Virus record (IMG/VR): IMGVR_UViG_3300041411_000036
Location: 1 to 22,371 of that record
Origin: a virus
Direction: 5' to 3' (one strand)
Length of the DNA stretch: 22,371 nucleotides
The notes beneath the pieces are model-generated. The model did not search any database. It was not told where the DNA came from and worked only from the letters and a program-made list of their open reading frames with translations. Positions 6,009-12,979 of this stretch are shown in pieces. The first letter of the stretch is position 1. Every line of letters begins with the position of its first letter. The translations under genes were made by a program, and so were the position numbers.

Positions 6009-6216
6009 GGCATGTGGCCTCAAGCCTCTGCGGCGTAGATCTGAGATCTTTTCAGGGAGCCAAAACAACTTGAGCGACTGAGGGGAAGTGCCTCGGTGCC
6101 TTTTCAGGGCCTCGACATTGATCGTGGTCTTTTCGTCTTCAGCCCCACCACACCCATCGCTCTGAGCTGGGAGTGCTGCTGGGGCTGATTCAATTCACCG
6201 CTGCTCCCCAGCGTTT
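6009..6216 (+). other. Leader upstream of holin with repeats and exclusive stems
   Basis: No protein gene is seen. CTTTTCAGGG occurs twice (6048-6057 and 6100-6109). AGATC/GATCT (6037-6041, 6045-6049) followed by TTTT is a weak terminator-like hairpin. CAGCCCC (6140-6146) can pair with GGGGCTG (6181-6187), while GCTGGGG (6178-6184) can pair with CCCCAGC (6206-6212). The two stems share bases 6181-6184 and cannot form together. Confidence 0.5.
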
Positions 6217-6238
6217 GGCCGATCACACCGGCCTTTTT
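6217..6238 (+). terminator. Terminator-like hairpin before the holin gene
   Basis: GGCCG (6217-6221) pairs with CGGCC (6229-6233) around a 7-base loop, followed by TTTTT at 6234-6238. It ends only 8 bases before the holin ribosome site. In a Q-type scheme, polymerase would have to be antiterminated to reach the lysis genes. It may instead end the tRNA transcript. Confidence 0.62.
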
Positions 6239-6255
6239 ATCCCGTGGAGAACCCA

Positions 6256-6579
6256 ATGGCAGAACCAACGAGCACTGCCGCCGGCGTATTGCTGGTGAAG
6301 TACGGCGTGGTCATGGCTGCTTTCATCGGTTCAATCCTGTCCCTTGGTTTTCTGAAAGACCTTACCCGGGGCCAGGCAGCAACCGCTGTAGCTACTGGCT
6401 TCGGATTTTCGGTCTACCTGACGCAACCAGTGACGTTATGGCTTGCCCCCAAGCTCGACCTTGCTGTGAATGATGACCTGTTGTGTGGCGTTGCATTCGT
6501 GCTCGGCCTGACAGCGATGAACATCATTCCAGCCATCAAGGCAGCAATGGGCGCGTTCGTAACGGCGCGAGGTGCATAA
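6256..6579 (+). CDS. Putative holin
   Basis: 107 residues from ATG 6256; GGAG at 6246-6249 lies 6 bases ahead, while the upstream in-frame GTG 6244 has no site. Three hydrophobic stretches are seen: about 15-33 (VKYGVVMAAFIGSILSLGF), 42-58 (AATAVATGFGFSVYLTQ) and 75-95 (DLLCGVAFVLGLTAMNIIPAI). Charged residues lie between and after them, and there is no signal peptide. Size, three membrane passes and location at the head of the late block fit a holin, the inner-membrane protein that times lysis. The opening MAEPTSTAAG is common in holins of Pseudomonas and related phages. No endolysin gene follows in this window. Confidence 0.7.
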   Translation: MAEPTSTAAGVLLVKYGVVMAAFIGSILSLGFLKDLTRGQAATAVATGFGFSVYLTQPVTLWLAPKLDLAVNDDLLCGVAFVLGLTAMNIIPAIKAAMGAFVTARGA

Positions 6580-6580
6580 C

Positions 6581-6853
6581 ATGAACAGTATTCTTGTTTC
6601 TGCACTGGGGGTTATTGACGCCGCCCTGTGCATCGTCGTAGCCCTGGCCGCCTGCGATTACCTGCGCCGGGTTCGCCCGATAGACCAGCCTCTGCTGAGC
6701 GTTGCGTTCTACCTGGTCGCCATTGGCGCGTTCGGATCGTTCGTCACCTCCATGCAAGGCCATTGGGTAAACCCCATGGGCGCGATGCTCCATGCCGGGA
6801 TGGTGGCTTACGCCTGGGCTCGCCGTGGGCATGTGTGCGAGATCAAGCAATAA
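6581..6853 (+). CDS. Small three-pass membrane protein, possible holin partner
   Basis: 90 residues from ATG 6581, with AGGTG at 6570-6574 and a one-base gap after the holin stop. The hydrophobic stretches are about 4-24 (ILVSALGVIDAALCIVVALAA), 40-56 (SVAFYLVAIGAFGSFVT) and 66-82 (MGAMLHAGMVAYAWARR). CDYLRRVRP between the first two is the positive loop. It may be a second holin, an antiholin or an accessory lysis protein; nothing in the sequence decides which. It has no lipobox and no long periplasmic helix, so it is not a spanin. Confidence 0.65.
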   Translation: MNSILVSALGVIDAALCIVVALAACDYLRRVRPIDQPLLSVAFYLVAIGAFGSFVTSMQGHWVNPMGAMLHAGMVAYAWARRGHVCEIKQ

Positions 6854-6854
6854 C

Positions 6855-6895
6855 GCGCGACACGTTTCGCGCATCAGCAAATTGTGTCGCGACAC
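6855..6895. repeat. Nested palindromes between lysis and metallopeptidase genes
   Basis: GTGTCGCGACAC (6884-6895) is a perfect 12-base palindrome. Its second half, CGCGACAC, is repeated at 6856-6863. GCGCGA (6855-6860) also pairs with TCGCGC (6867-6872). This packs three alternative stems into the short gap before the next ribosome site (GGAGGG, 6897-6902). There is no T run, so it is not an intrinsic terminator. It may be a protein-binding site or a translation-control element. Confidence 0.6.
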
Positions 6896-6906
6896 TGGAG
6901 GGTTGA

Positions 6907-7530
6907 ATGGATAGGCCAATACCTCCCGAGTCGCTGCTCGAATTGTCGGAGCTGTCCGACTTCGGCATCCGCCTGACTCCTGCGCCTGAAGTGTGGGAAT
7001 GGCTCCAGGCCGAGATCCTTGCCGACACCGGCAGCATTCACAATCCAGACCATGCCCATCTACTTGATGCAGACATCCGGATCATGTGGGCATCGTCCAG
7101 CTTCAGCAAGCAGGGCCGCAAAGTCCTGGGCCAGGCCGAGCAAGTGGCGTTCCGCGCTGGTGGTTGGCAGAAGGCTCGGATGGAACAACAGATGCGTGAT
7201 TGGTTCGGCGATGTGCCGGCCTTCATCATCACACTGGCCGCTGACTACTGCGCCCAATGCAGCGACACCGACTTCTGTGCCCTGGTAGAGCATGAGCTGT
7301 ATCACATCGCCCAAGCGCGTGATGGGTACGGCCAACCCAAGTTCACCCAGGAAGGCCTACCCAAACTTGAGATGCGCGGACACGACGTTGAAGAGTTCGT
7401 CGGGGTGGTGCGTCGGTACGGTGCGAGCCCTGATGTCCAGGTGCTGGTCGACGCTGCAAATAAGCCCGCCGAGGTGGGGAAACTGAATATATCGAGGGCC
7501 TGCGGAACCTGCCTGCTGAAGCTGGCCTGA
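6907..7530 (+). CDS. Putative phage metallopeptidase (HExxH)
   Basis: 207 residues from ATG 6907, with GGAGGG 4 bases ahead. The key motif is HELYH at 129-133 (ALVEHELYHIAQ), the Zn-binding HExxH of gluzincin/metzincin-type peptidases. RGHDVEEFVGVVRRYG at about 157-172 may supply the third ligand. The N-terminal part (TPAPEVWEWLQAEIL...NPDHAHL...IRIMWASS) is the usual lead-in of the 'putative phage metallopeptidase' family, often found near terminase genes. Substrate and role are unknown. Its place after the holin could hint at a lysis or virion-maturation task, but no signal peptide or muralytic domain is visible. CxxC pairs lie at C115xxC118 and near the end (CGTC). Confidence 0.8.
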   Translation: MDRPIPPESLLELSELSDFGIRLTPAPEVWEWLQAEILADTGSIHNPDHAHLLDADIRIMWASSSFSKQGRKVLGQAEQVAFRAGGWQKARMEQQMRDWFGDVPAFIITLAADYCAQCSDTDFCALVEHELYHIAQARDGYGQPKFTQEGLPKLEMRGHDVEEFVGVVRRYGASPDVQVLVDAANKPAEVGKLNISRACGTCLLKLA

Positions 7531-7561
7531 TTTTGGACAGGCATCAGACAGGTGAAATTCT

Positions 7562-8038
7562 ATGGCAGTCCTTCAAAACGAAGTGAAGGCCTTTATCGTG
7601 CAGGCGCTGGCTTGCTTCGATACGCCGTCACAAGTGGCTGAGTTGGTCCAAAAGGAATTCGGGCTGACCATCACGCGGCAGAAGGTTGAATCGCACGACC
7701 CCACAAAGATTTCCGGCAAGTTCCTGGCAAAGCGGTGGGTGACTCTGTTCAACGACACGCGTCAGCGTTTCCGGGAAGACACCGCCGACATCCCGATTGC
7801 CAACCGGGCTTTCCGATTGCGCGCCCTTGGCCGAATGGCTGAGCGTGCCGAGAACATGAAGAACATGGCATTGGCCGCCCAGCTCATGGAGCAGGCAGCC
7901 AAAGAGACGGGCGGGGCATACACGAACAAGCAACAGGTGGATCTGAGCTCCACTGACGGGTCGATGACCCCGAAGGCGGCGCCAGCCGGAGTAGATGCGG
8001 CCCTCGTTCAGGCCCTGGTAGACAAACTGGTTGACTGA
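7562..8038 (+). CDS. terS: Terminase small subunit-like protein (DUF2280)
   Basis: 158 residues from ATG 7562, with AGGTGA 6 bases ahead. The order KAFIVQALACFDTPSQVAELVQKEFGL, HDPTK, then RAFRLRALGRMAERAE and AAQLMEQAAKETGGAYTN is the DUF2280 family pattern. The first part is a helix-turn-helix-like DNA-recognition module, and the second is the central helical oligomerisation region. Proteins of this family lie directly before the large terminase gene and act as the small subunit that picks phage DNA for packaging. The stop overlaps the TerL start by one base (TGATG). Confidence 0.88.
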   Translation: MAVLQNEVKAFIVQALACFDTPSQVAELVQKEFGLTITRQKVESHDPTKISGKFLAKRWVTLFNDTRQRFREDTADIPIANRAFRLRALGRMAERAENMKNMALAAQLMEQAAKETGGAYTNKQQVDLSSTDGSMTPKAAPAGVDAALVQALVDKLVD

Positions 8039-9588
8039 TGGCTATCAAACCGATCGAGTGGGACGCGCTGAGCCACGCTGAGCGCTCCGCTTTGGTCGCG
8101 GCCGGTGAGCACAGCCCTCTGGCCTTCACCAGCCTGTGGTTCAACATCACCCAGGGCGACAGCTTCAGAACGAACTGGCACCACCACTACTTCGACTTCG
8201 CCGCCCGCCAGATGCTTACCGGTGAAGCGCAGAACATCGTCGTCAACATTCCGCCGGGAGGCACCAAGACCGAATTCTGGTCCGTTCACCTGCCGGTATA
8301 CACGATGGTCAAGCACCGCCGGGTGCGCATCCTCAACACCAGCTATTCCAAGAGCCTGGTAGATGAGAACAGTGAGCGCAGCCGCGCCCTGGTCAAGTCT
8401 GCTGAATTCCGCGAGTTCTACCCCTTTGACATCGGGAAGGACAAGGTAGACGACTGGACGCTGGCTAAGGATGGGAAGCGCATCCATCAATTGTTCAGCC
8501 GCTCAAGTGGCGGCCAAATCACGGGTGTCCGTGGCGGCTACATGGGTGACGGCTACACCGGCCACATCCAGGCGGATGACTGGGACAAGATCGACGACCT
8601 CTTCAGCGAGGCGAAGCGCCGCAAGTCGCACACCCGCCTGGTGAACACCCTGCGCAGCCGTAAGGCGCACAGCGGCACACCATTCGTTGCGATCCAGCAG
8701 CGCGGCCATGTCGATGACTCGACCGCCTTCCTGCTGTCCGGTGGCATGGGCCTTAAGATCGATCTGCACATCAAGATCCCGGCCCTGGTCAATCAGGAGT
8801 ACATCGACTCACTGCCCGACGGCATCCGCGAGCGCTGCATCAAGAGCGTGTGCGGGTCTGAGCAGGTAGATGGCTACTGGTCTTATTGGCCGGCCAAGGA
8901 GAGCGTTCACGACCTGATCGCGCTGCGCACGGCCCACCCGTACACGTTCAGCAGCCAGTACATGCAGGACCCCGACACGCTCGACGGCGGGATCTTCTCG
9001 GCTGATGACTTCCTGTACTACGGGGACGTGGATGCTGGCGCTGATCTGCCGGCACCAGAAAAGTTCGACTATCGCTTCATCACCGCTGACACCGCCCAGA
9101 AGACCAACACATGGAACGACTGGACTGTGTTCGCGGAGTGGGGCGTGGCCGAGGGCCGCATCTACCGGCTGAGCATGAAGCGCGGCCGGATGGACGCCAA
9201 GACGCTGCGCCGTGAGTTCGAGGCGTTCGTTAAGGGCTCATGGGCCAAGAACGGGAAAGCAAACGGCATCCTTCGCCGGGTCTACGTCGAGGACAAATCG
9301 AGCGGCACCGGCCTGATCCAGGAGATGGAAAAGCGCCTGCCGCTCAAGGTGACGCCTGTTCCTCGGGACCGCGACAAGCTGACCCGCGGCCTGGACGTCC
9401 AGGGCTTCCACGCTGCCAAGTTGGTCTGCCTGCCGTATGACGACAGCCAAAACTACGAGTTCGTGTGTGAGGTCGCATCCTTCACCGCCGACGACAGCCA
9501 CAAGTACGACGACCAGACAGACGTGATGATCGACGCCTTGTCCGAGGTTTACATCAAGGGCAAGCGCTCAATTCGCGACCTCCTCTAA
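8038..9588 (+). CDS. terL: Terminase large subunit (packaging ATPase-nuclease)
   Basis: 516 residues, normal for TerL. The ATPase motif NIPPGGTKTE (about 70-79) replaces the usual PPGxGKS/T with TK before Thr. The Walker B-like strand is HIQADDWDK (about 176-184), and FVAIQQRGHVDDSTAFLL (about 216-233) is the coupling region. The RNase H-fold nuclease has Asp351 in FITADTA, acidic VEDK (418-419) and the final acidic DDQTDVMIDAL (about 491-501). The enzyme cuts concatemeric DNA and drives it through the portal into the prohead. It follows the small subunit with a one-base overlap and precedes the portal by 16 bases. Confidence 0.96.
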   Translation: MAIKPIEWDALSHAERSALVAAGEHSPLAFTSLWFNITQGDSFRTNWHHHYFDFAARQMLTGEAQNIVVNIPPGGTKTEFWSVHLPVYTMVKHRRVRILNTSYSKSLVDENSERSRALVKSAEFREFYPFDIGKDKVDDWTLAKDGKRIHQLFSRSSGGQITGVRGGYMGDGYTGHIQADDWDKIDDLFSEAKRRKSHTRLVNTLRSRKAHSGTPFVAIQQRGHVDDSTAFLLSGGMGLKIDLHIKIPALVNQEYIDSLPDGIRERCIKSVCGSEQVDGYWSYWPAKESVHDLIALRTAHPYTFSSQYMQDPDTLDGGIFSADDFLYYGDVDAGADLPAPEKFDYRFITADTAQKTNTWNDWTVFAEWGVAEGRIYRLSMKRGRMDAKTLRREFEAFVKGSWAKNGKANGILRRVYVEDKSSGTGLIQEMEKRLPLKVTPVPRDRDKLTRGLDVQGFHAAKLVCLPYDDSQNYEFVCEVASFTADDSHKYDDQTDVMIDALSEVYIKGKRSIRDLL

Positions 9589-9604
9589 TCAAATCGGTGA
9601 CTCC

Positions 9605-10981
9605 ATGAGCAAGAAGGGCTTAGTGCCAGCCAACAAAAAGCTGGGCAAGGCCCTCACTCGGGCCTTGGTTGAGTACAAGGCTGGCACGAAACACACCGCC
9701 GATGGCTTGGTGAACGTCGTGTCCGGCCTTGGCACTGAGAAGGCCAAGCGCTCTCACAGCCAGTTCCAGTACGGGTTCCTTAACGACTTCCAGCAGCTGG
9801 ACGCGGCATACCAGACCAGCTGGCTTGCTCGGGCGATCGTGGACTACCCGGCCGAGGACATGACCCGCGAGTGGCGCACCCTCAAGTGCGACGACGCTGA
9901 CGTGATCCGGGCCGAGGAGGACCGCCTGAACCTGCCTGCCATGGTCAGTGAGGCCACAAGCTGGGCGCGCCTGTACGGTGGCGCTGGCATCCTCATGTTG
10001 ACCAATCAGGATCTCACCAAGCCGCTCAAGCCTGAGAAGATCAAGAAGGGCGACCTATACCGCCTTCTGGTCATCGACCGCTTCGACATGACGGCCATGG
10101 ATCTGAACCAAACCAACATCCTGGCTGCGAACTACTTGCAGCCGGAGTTCTACACCATCGCCGCGGGCGCCCAGATGATCCACTGGACGCACTTCGCCCG
10201 GTTCGCTGGTGCCAAGCTGCCGCGCCGTCAACGCGCACAGACGCAGGGCTGGGGCGACTCAGAGCTGCGCAAGTGTCTCGATGACGTGATGGACATCGTC
10301 GCCAGCAAGGACGGCATCGCCGAGCTGATGCAGGAAGCGAACGTCGACATCATCACGCGCGAAGGCCTCTCGGATGAGATGGCAAGCGATCAGGACGAAG
10401 CCATCACGGCGCGCTACGCCCTGTTCAGCATGATGAAGTCCTCGATCAATCTGGCGCTGCTGGACGGCGACGAGAAGTACGACCGAAAAACCCTCGATCT
10501 TTCCGGGGTTGCACCGGTGCTCGACCTGCTCATGACCTGGCTTTCCGGTGCAGCTGACATCCCTGGTACTCGTCTGTTTGGCGAGGCCGCAAAGGGACTC
10601 AGCAACGGTGGCGAAGGGGACATGAACAACTACCACAACTCTCTGTCTTCGAAGCGCCAGGTTCAGATCGACCCGGGTCTTCGGCAGATCGACGAGGTGC
10701 TGGTGCGCTCGGCTACAGGCAAGTGGCTGGAAGACTTCAACTACGTCTGGAACCCGTTCCAGCAGCCTGACGCGGTCGAGATCGCCCAAGCCAACAAGGC
10801 CAAGGCCGAGACCGACATCCTGTACAAGGACGCCGCGATCGTCACCACAAGCCAGATTCAACGACGCCTACAGGCCGAAGAGCTCTACCAGTTCGACGAC
10901 GAGAAGATCGCCGCTCTGGAAGAGGACGAGGATCTGACCATGTTCAACGACCCGCCGACCGATGGCGACAAGGACGAATGA
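9605..10981 (+). CDS. Portal protein (DUF1073 / Acb1-like N-terminal family)
   Basis: 458 residues. The sequence follows the DUF1073 family: YQTSWLARAIVDYPAEDMTREWR near residue 75, SWARLYGGAGILMLTNQD, then RFAGAKLPRR with WGDSELRKCLDDV. GAADIPGTRLFGEAAKGLSNGGEGD follows, with a helical C-terminal part (QPDAVEIAQANKAKAETD). The family supplies the dodecameric portal through which DNA enters and leaves the head. In Pfam its name also refers to Acb1, an anti-CBASS enzyme found fused in some relatives; that catalytic domain is not seen here. The acidic tail (ALEEDEDLTMFND...GDKDE) is typical. It lies between TerL and the minor head gene. Confidence 0.9.
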   Translation: MSKKGLVPANKKLGKALTRALVEYKAGTKHTADGLVNVVSGLGTEKAKRSHSQFQYGFLNDFQQLDAAYQTSWLARAIVDYPAEDMTREWRTLKCDDADVIRAEEDRLNLPAMVSEATSWARLYGGAGILMLTNQDLTKPLKPEKIKKGDLYRLLVIDRFDMTAMDLNQTNILAANYLQPEFYTIAAGAQMIHWTHFARFAGAKLPRRQRAQTQGWGDSELRKCLDDVMDIVASKDGIAELMQEANVDIITREGLSDEMASDQDEAITARYALFSMMKSSINLALLDGDEKYDRKTLDLSGVAPVLDLLMTWLSGAADIPGTRLFGEAAKGLSNGGEGDMNNYHNSLSSKRQVQIDPGLRQIDEVLVRSATGKWLEDFNYVWNPFQQPDAVEIAQANKAKAETDILYKDAAIVTTSQIQRRLQAEELYQFDDEKIAALEEDEDLTMFNDPPTDGDKDE

Positions 10982-10984
10982 CGC

Positions 10985-11800
10985 ATGGACATGATCGGCA
11001 TCCAGTACAACGCCAAGCTGCAGCGGCTGGTGAAACAGGTCAAGGCCGATATCTCGGCCGAGATCATGCCTCTGGTCCGCCAGCTTACCCGGGAGTACAC
11101 GCAGGACGCGGTGGTCACGACTGACGCCTGGTCTGACCTGATTATCAACGCCATCGCCAACCTGGTGAGCCGCTGGCAGTCGCCGACCGTGCAGGCGGCC
11201 GGTGCGCGCATCGCTGGTGAGTTCGTCCAGTCATCGCTCAAGAAGTCCGAGCGCGACCTGAAGAAGTCAGCCGGTATCGACGTTTTCAGCGGCTCCAGCA
11301 CGCTCCAGGACTATCTGACGGCCTCGGCCCAGCAGAACGCCCAACTCATCAAGTCCATACCGGCCAAGTACCTGGAAGAGGTGCAGACGCTGGTCATGGC
11401 GAACATGCGTTCCGGCATGCGGCCAGGGTTCATCGAGAAGGCATTGCAGGAGCAGTTCGGCGTGACCCAGCGCCGCGCCAAGATGATCGCCCGAGACCAG
11501 ACGTCGAAGATCCAGGGCGAGTTGGCCGAGAAGCAGCAGAAGAGCGCCGGCTTCGAGTACTTCCAGTGGATCGACTCCGACGACAGCCGCGTCCGGCGCC
11601 GCCATTCGGAGATCGCCAACAAGGTCACCGCCTACGGCAAAGGGATCTACCGCTGGGACAACCTGCCGCTCAGTTCTGACGGTAAGCCGATCAAACCCGG
11701 CTCCGACTATCAGTGCCGATGCATCGCGCGCCCAGTGAGCGCACGCGAGGTGAAGGCCAACCAAGACGCAGGCAAAACAGCGCCGGGCGTCTTCAACTAA
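10985..11800 (+). CDS. Phage minor head protein (SPP1 gp7 / Mu gpF type)
   Basis: 271 residues. The C-terminal half carries the SPP1 gp7-family signature: RRAKMIARDQTSKIQGELAEKQQ, then YFQWIDSDDSRVRRRHSEIANKV, then PGSDYQCRCIARPV. The N-terminal half is helical. Proteins of this type bind the portal and a few copies enter the prohead, with roles in head assembly and DNA ejection. The start is three bases after the portal stop. The Ser/Asp-rich 'D.R.R..H' block with the closing CRC may bind a metal, as often noted in this family. Confidence 0.9.
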   Translation: MDMIGIQYNAKLQRLVKQVKADISAEIMPLVRQLTREYTQDAVVTTDAWSDLIINAIANLVSRWQSPTVQAAGARIAGEFVQSSLKKSERDLKKSAGIDVFSGSSTLQDYLTASAQQNAQLIKSIPAKYLEEVQTLVMANMRSGMRPGFIEKALQEQFGVTQRRAKMIARDQTSKIQGELAEKQQKSAGFEYFQWIDSDDSRVRRRHSEIANKVTAYGKGIYRWDNLPLSSDGKPIKPGSDYQCRCIARPVSAREVKANQDAGKTAPGVFN

Positions 11801-11825
11801 TTCATCCAATCCGCGAGGCCGCAAC

Positions 11826-12977
11826 ATGAAGTGCACGGTTTTCGACCGGGCTGGGTATCGCATCACCCAGCGAGAGTACACCGACGAGGGCTTCCTGAAG
11901 GTTCCGGGCCGGGTTGCCCGTACCGGGATTCAGGAGTACCTGGCGCGCGAGCTTGGCCTCGATGGCGATCCGATGAGGGTTGTCCGCGTTTACAGGCCGC
12001 CGGAAGAGGTGTTCGCCGACGCTTCGCTGAGCACCTACGACGCCTCGGATGTCACGAATAACCACCCGCACGCACTGGTCACCGCCGCCACCTACAAGGG
12101 CGTGGCGGTAGGCGTGGTGCGTGGGCCTGGTCGTCAGGACGGCGACTTCGTGGTCTGCGACCTGATCGTCAAAGACCAGAAGACCATCGACGAGATCAAC
12201 TCAGGCAAATGCGAGTTATCCGCCGGCTACACCGCGATTTACGACGAAACGCCGGGCGTTACCGAAGACGGCCAGGCGTACGACTACATCCAGCGTGAAA
12301 TCCGTATCAACCACGTTGCAATCGTTGACAGAGCAAGGGCGGGCGCCAATGCCCGCGTTTTTGACCACAACCCAGGAGGCAACACAATGCCTGTACTTAT
12401 CACCACCGATAGCGGGCGCAGCGTTGATGTTGCTGATCCTGCGAACGCCCAAGTGGTCGCCGACTCGTTCGACCGACTGCTGAAGCGTGCCACTGATGCG
12501 GAATCCAAGGCTGATAAGGCCCAGGCGACCGCTGACAAGGCTGCCGAGGATCTGGCTGAGGCCCGCAAGGCTTCGAGCGATGCCGCAATCGGCGAGCGCG
12601 TCAAAGCCATCAGCGAAACCCAAGCCTTGGCCCGCAAGGTCGCCGGCGACGGCTTCACATGCGACAGCCTCGACGTGATCGAGATCAAGCGCGCCGCTCT
12701 GGCCGTCAAGCGCCCGAAAGTAGCGTGGGGCGACAAGTCCGCCGGCTACGTTGAAGCCGCCTTCGATGCCGAGTCCGAGAAGGATGAGGATGAAGACGAC
12801 AAGGACAAGCCGGACATGAAGCCGTCCAGCGATACGGCTGCACTGCTCGCCCAATTCGTTCAACTGGCCCAGGACGGCGCGATTACCGCCCCGACCACCG
12901 ACGCCAAGCTGACCCCGTACCAGCAGCACAAGCAAAAGCTGGCCGGTGCTCACAAACAAACCCAGAAAGGAGCCTAA
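11826..12977 (+). CDS. Prohead protease with fused scaffold (DUF2213)
   Basis: 383 residues. Residues 1-180 form the DUF2213 prohead protease: RTGIQEYLARELG, the NNHPHALVTAATYKGVAVG block (H80, H82), LSAGYTA with S132 as probable nucleophile, and INHVAIVDRARAG (H163). This is the herpesvirus-protease-like fold used to mature phage heads. Residues 188-383 form a second part: a long Ala/Lys/Asp/Glu-rich coiled coil (DRLLKRATDAESKADKAQATADKAAEDLAEARKA), a globular helix block, an acidic stretch (ESEKDEDEDDKDKPD) and a basic end. That is the profile of an internal scaffold. The protease would cut itself and the scaffold after the shell forms. A second start inside the gene is described separately. 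Confidence 0.9.
   Translation: MKCTVFDRAGYRITQREYTDEGFLKVPGRVARTGIQEYLARELGLDGDPMRVVRVYRPPEEVFADASLSTYDASDVTNNHPHALVTAATYKGVAVGVVRGPGRQDGDFVVCDLIVKDQKTIDEINSGKCELSAGYTAIYDETPGVTEDGQAYDYIQREIRINHVAIVDRARAGANARVFDHNPGGNTMPVLITTDSGRSVDVADPANAQVVADSFDRLLKRATDAESKADKAQATADKAAEDLAEARKASSDAAIGERVKAISETQALARKVAGDGFTCDSLDVIEIKRAALAVKRPKVAWGDKSAGYVEAAFDAESEKDEDEDDKDKPDMKPSSDTAALLAQFVQLAQDGAITAPTTDAKLTPYQQHKQKLAGAHKQTQKGA
12387..12977 (+). CDS. Nested head scaffold (internal in-frame start)
   Basis: A perfect AGGAGG at 12374-12379 lies 7 bases ahead of an in-frame ATG at 12387, exactly between the protease and scaffold parts of the DUF2213 gene. Translation from here gives a 196-residue protein starting MPVLITTDSGRSVDVAD, with the coiled coil and acidic tail of a scaffold but no protease. 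In lambda, scaffold Nu3 is made in the same way from the C-terminal part of protease gene C. Making more scaffold than protease would suit the needs of head assembly. The start is inferred from the ribosome site and domain boundary only. Confidence 0.72.
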   Translation: MPVLITTDSGRSVDVADPANAQVVADSFDRLLKRATDAESKADKAQATADKAAEDLAEARKASSDAAIGERVKAISETQALARKVAGDGFTCDSLDVIEIKRAALAVKRPKVAWGDKSAGYVEAAFDAESEKDEDEDDKDKPDMKPSSDTAALLAQFVQLAQDGAITAPTTDAKLTPYQQHKQKLAGAHKQTQKGA

Positions 12978-12979
12978 CC

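Noticed and set aside
5658-6068. 136-residue minus-strand frame across the tRNA genes
   Set aside because: Its most protein-like part is the reverse complement of the two tRNA genes, a common source of false genes.
5403-6255. Phage attachment site or CRISPR array in the non-coding region
   Set aside because: No integrase gene, no repeated spacer pattern and no host-gene fragment are visible; the tRNA genes are complete on their own.
9605-10981. Anti-CBASS nuclease activity for the DUF1073 protein
   Set aside because: The family name mentions Acb1, but only the portal-type domain is seen and the gene sits in the standard portal position.
12216-12959. 247-residue minus-strand frame with hydrophobic Leu/Gly stretches
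   Set aside because: It mirrors the coiled-coil scaffold part of the protease gene; Ala/Glu/Lys codons read backwards give Leu/Gly/Phe-rich sequence.
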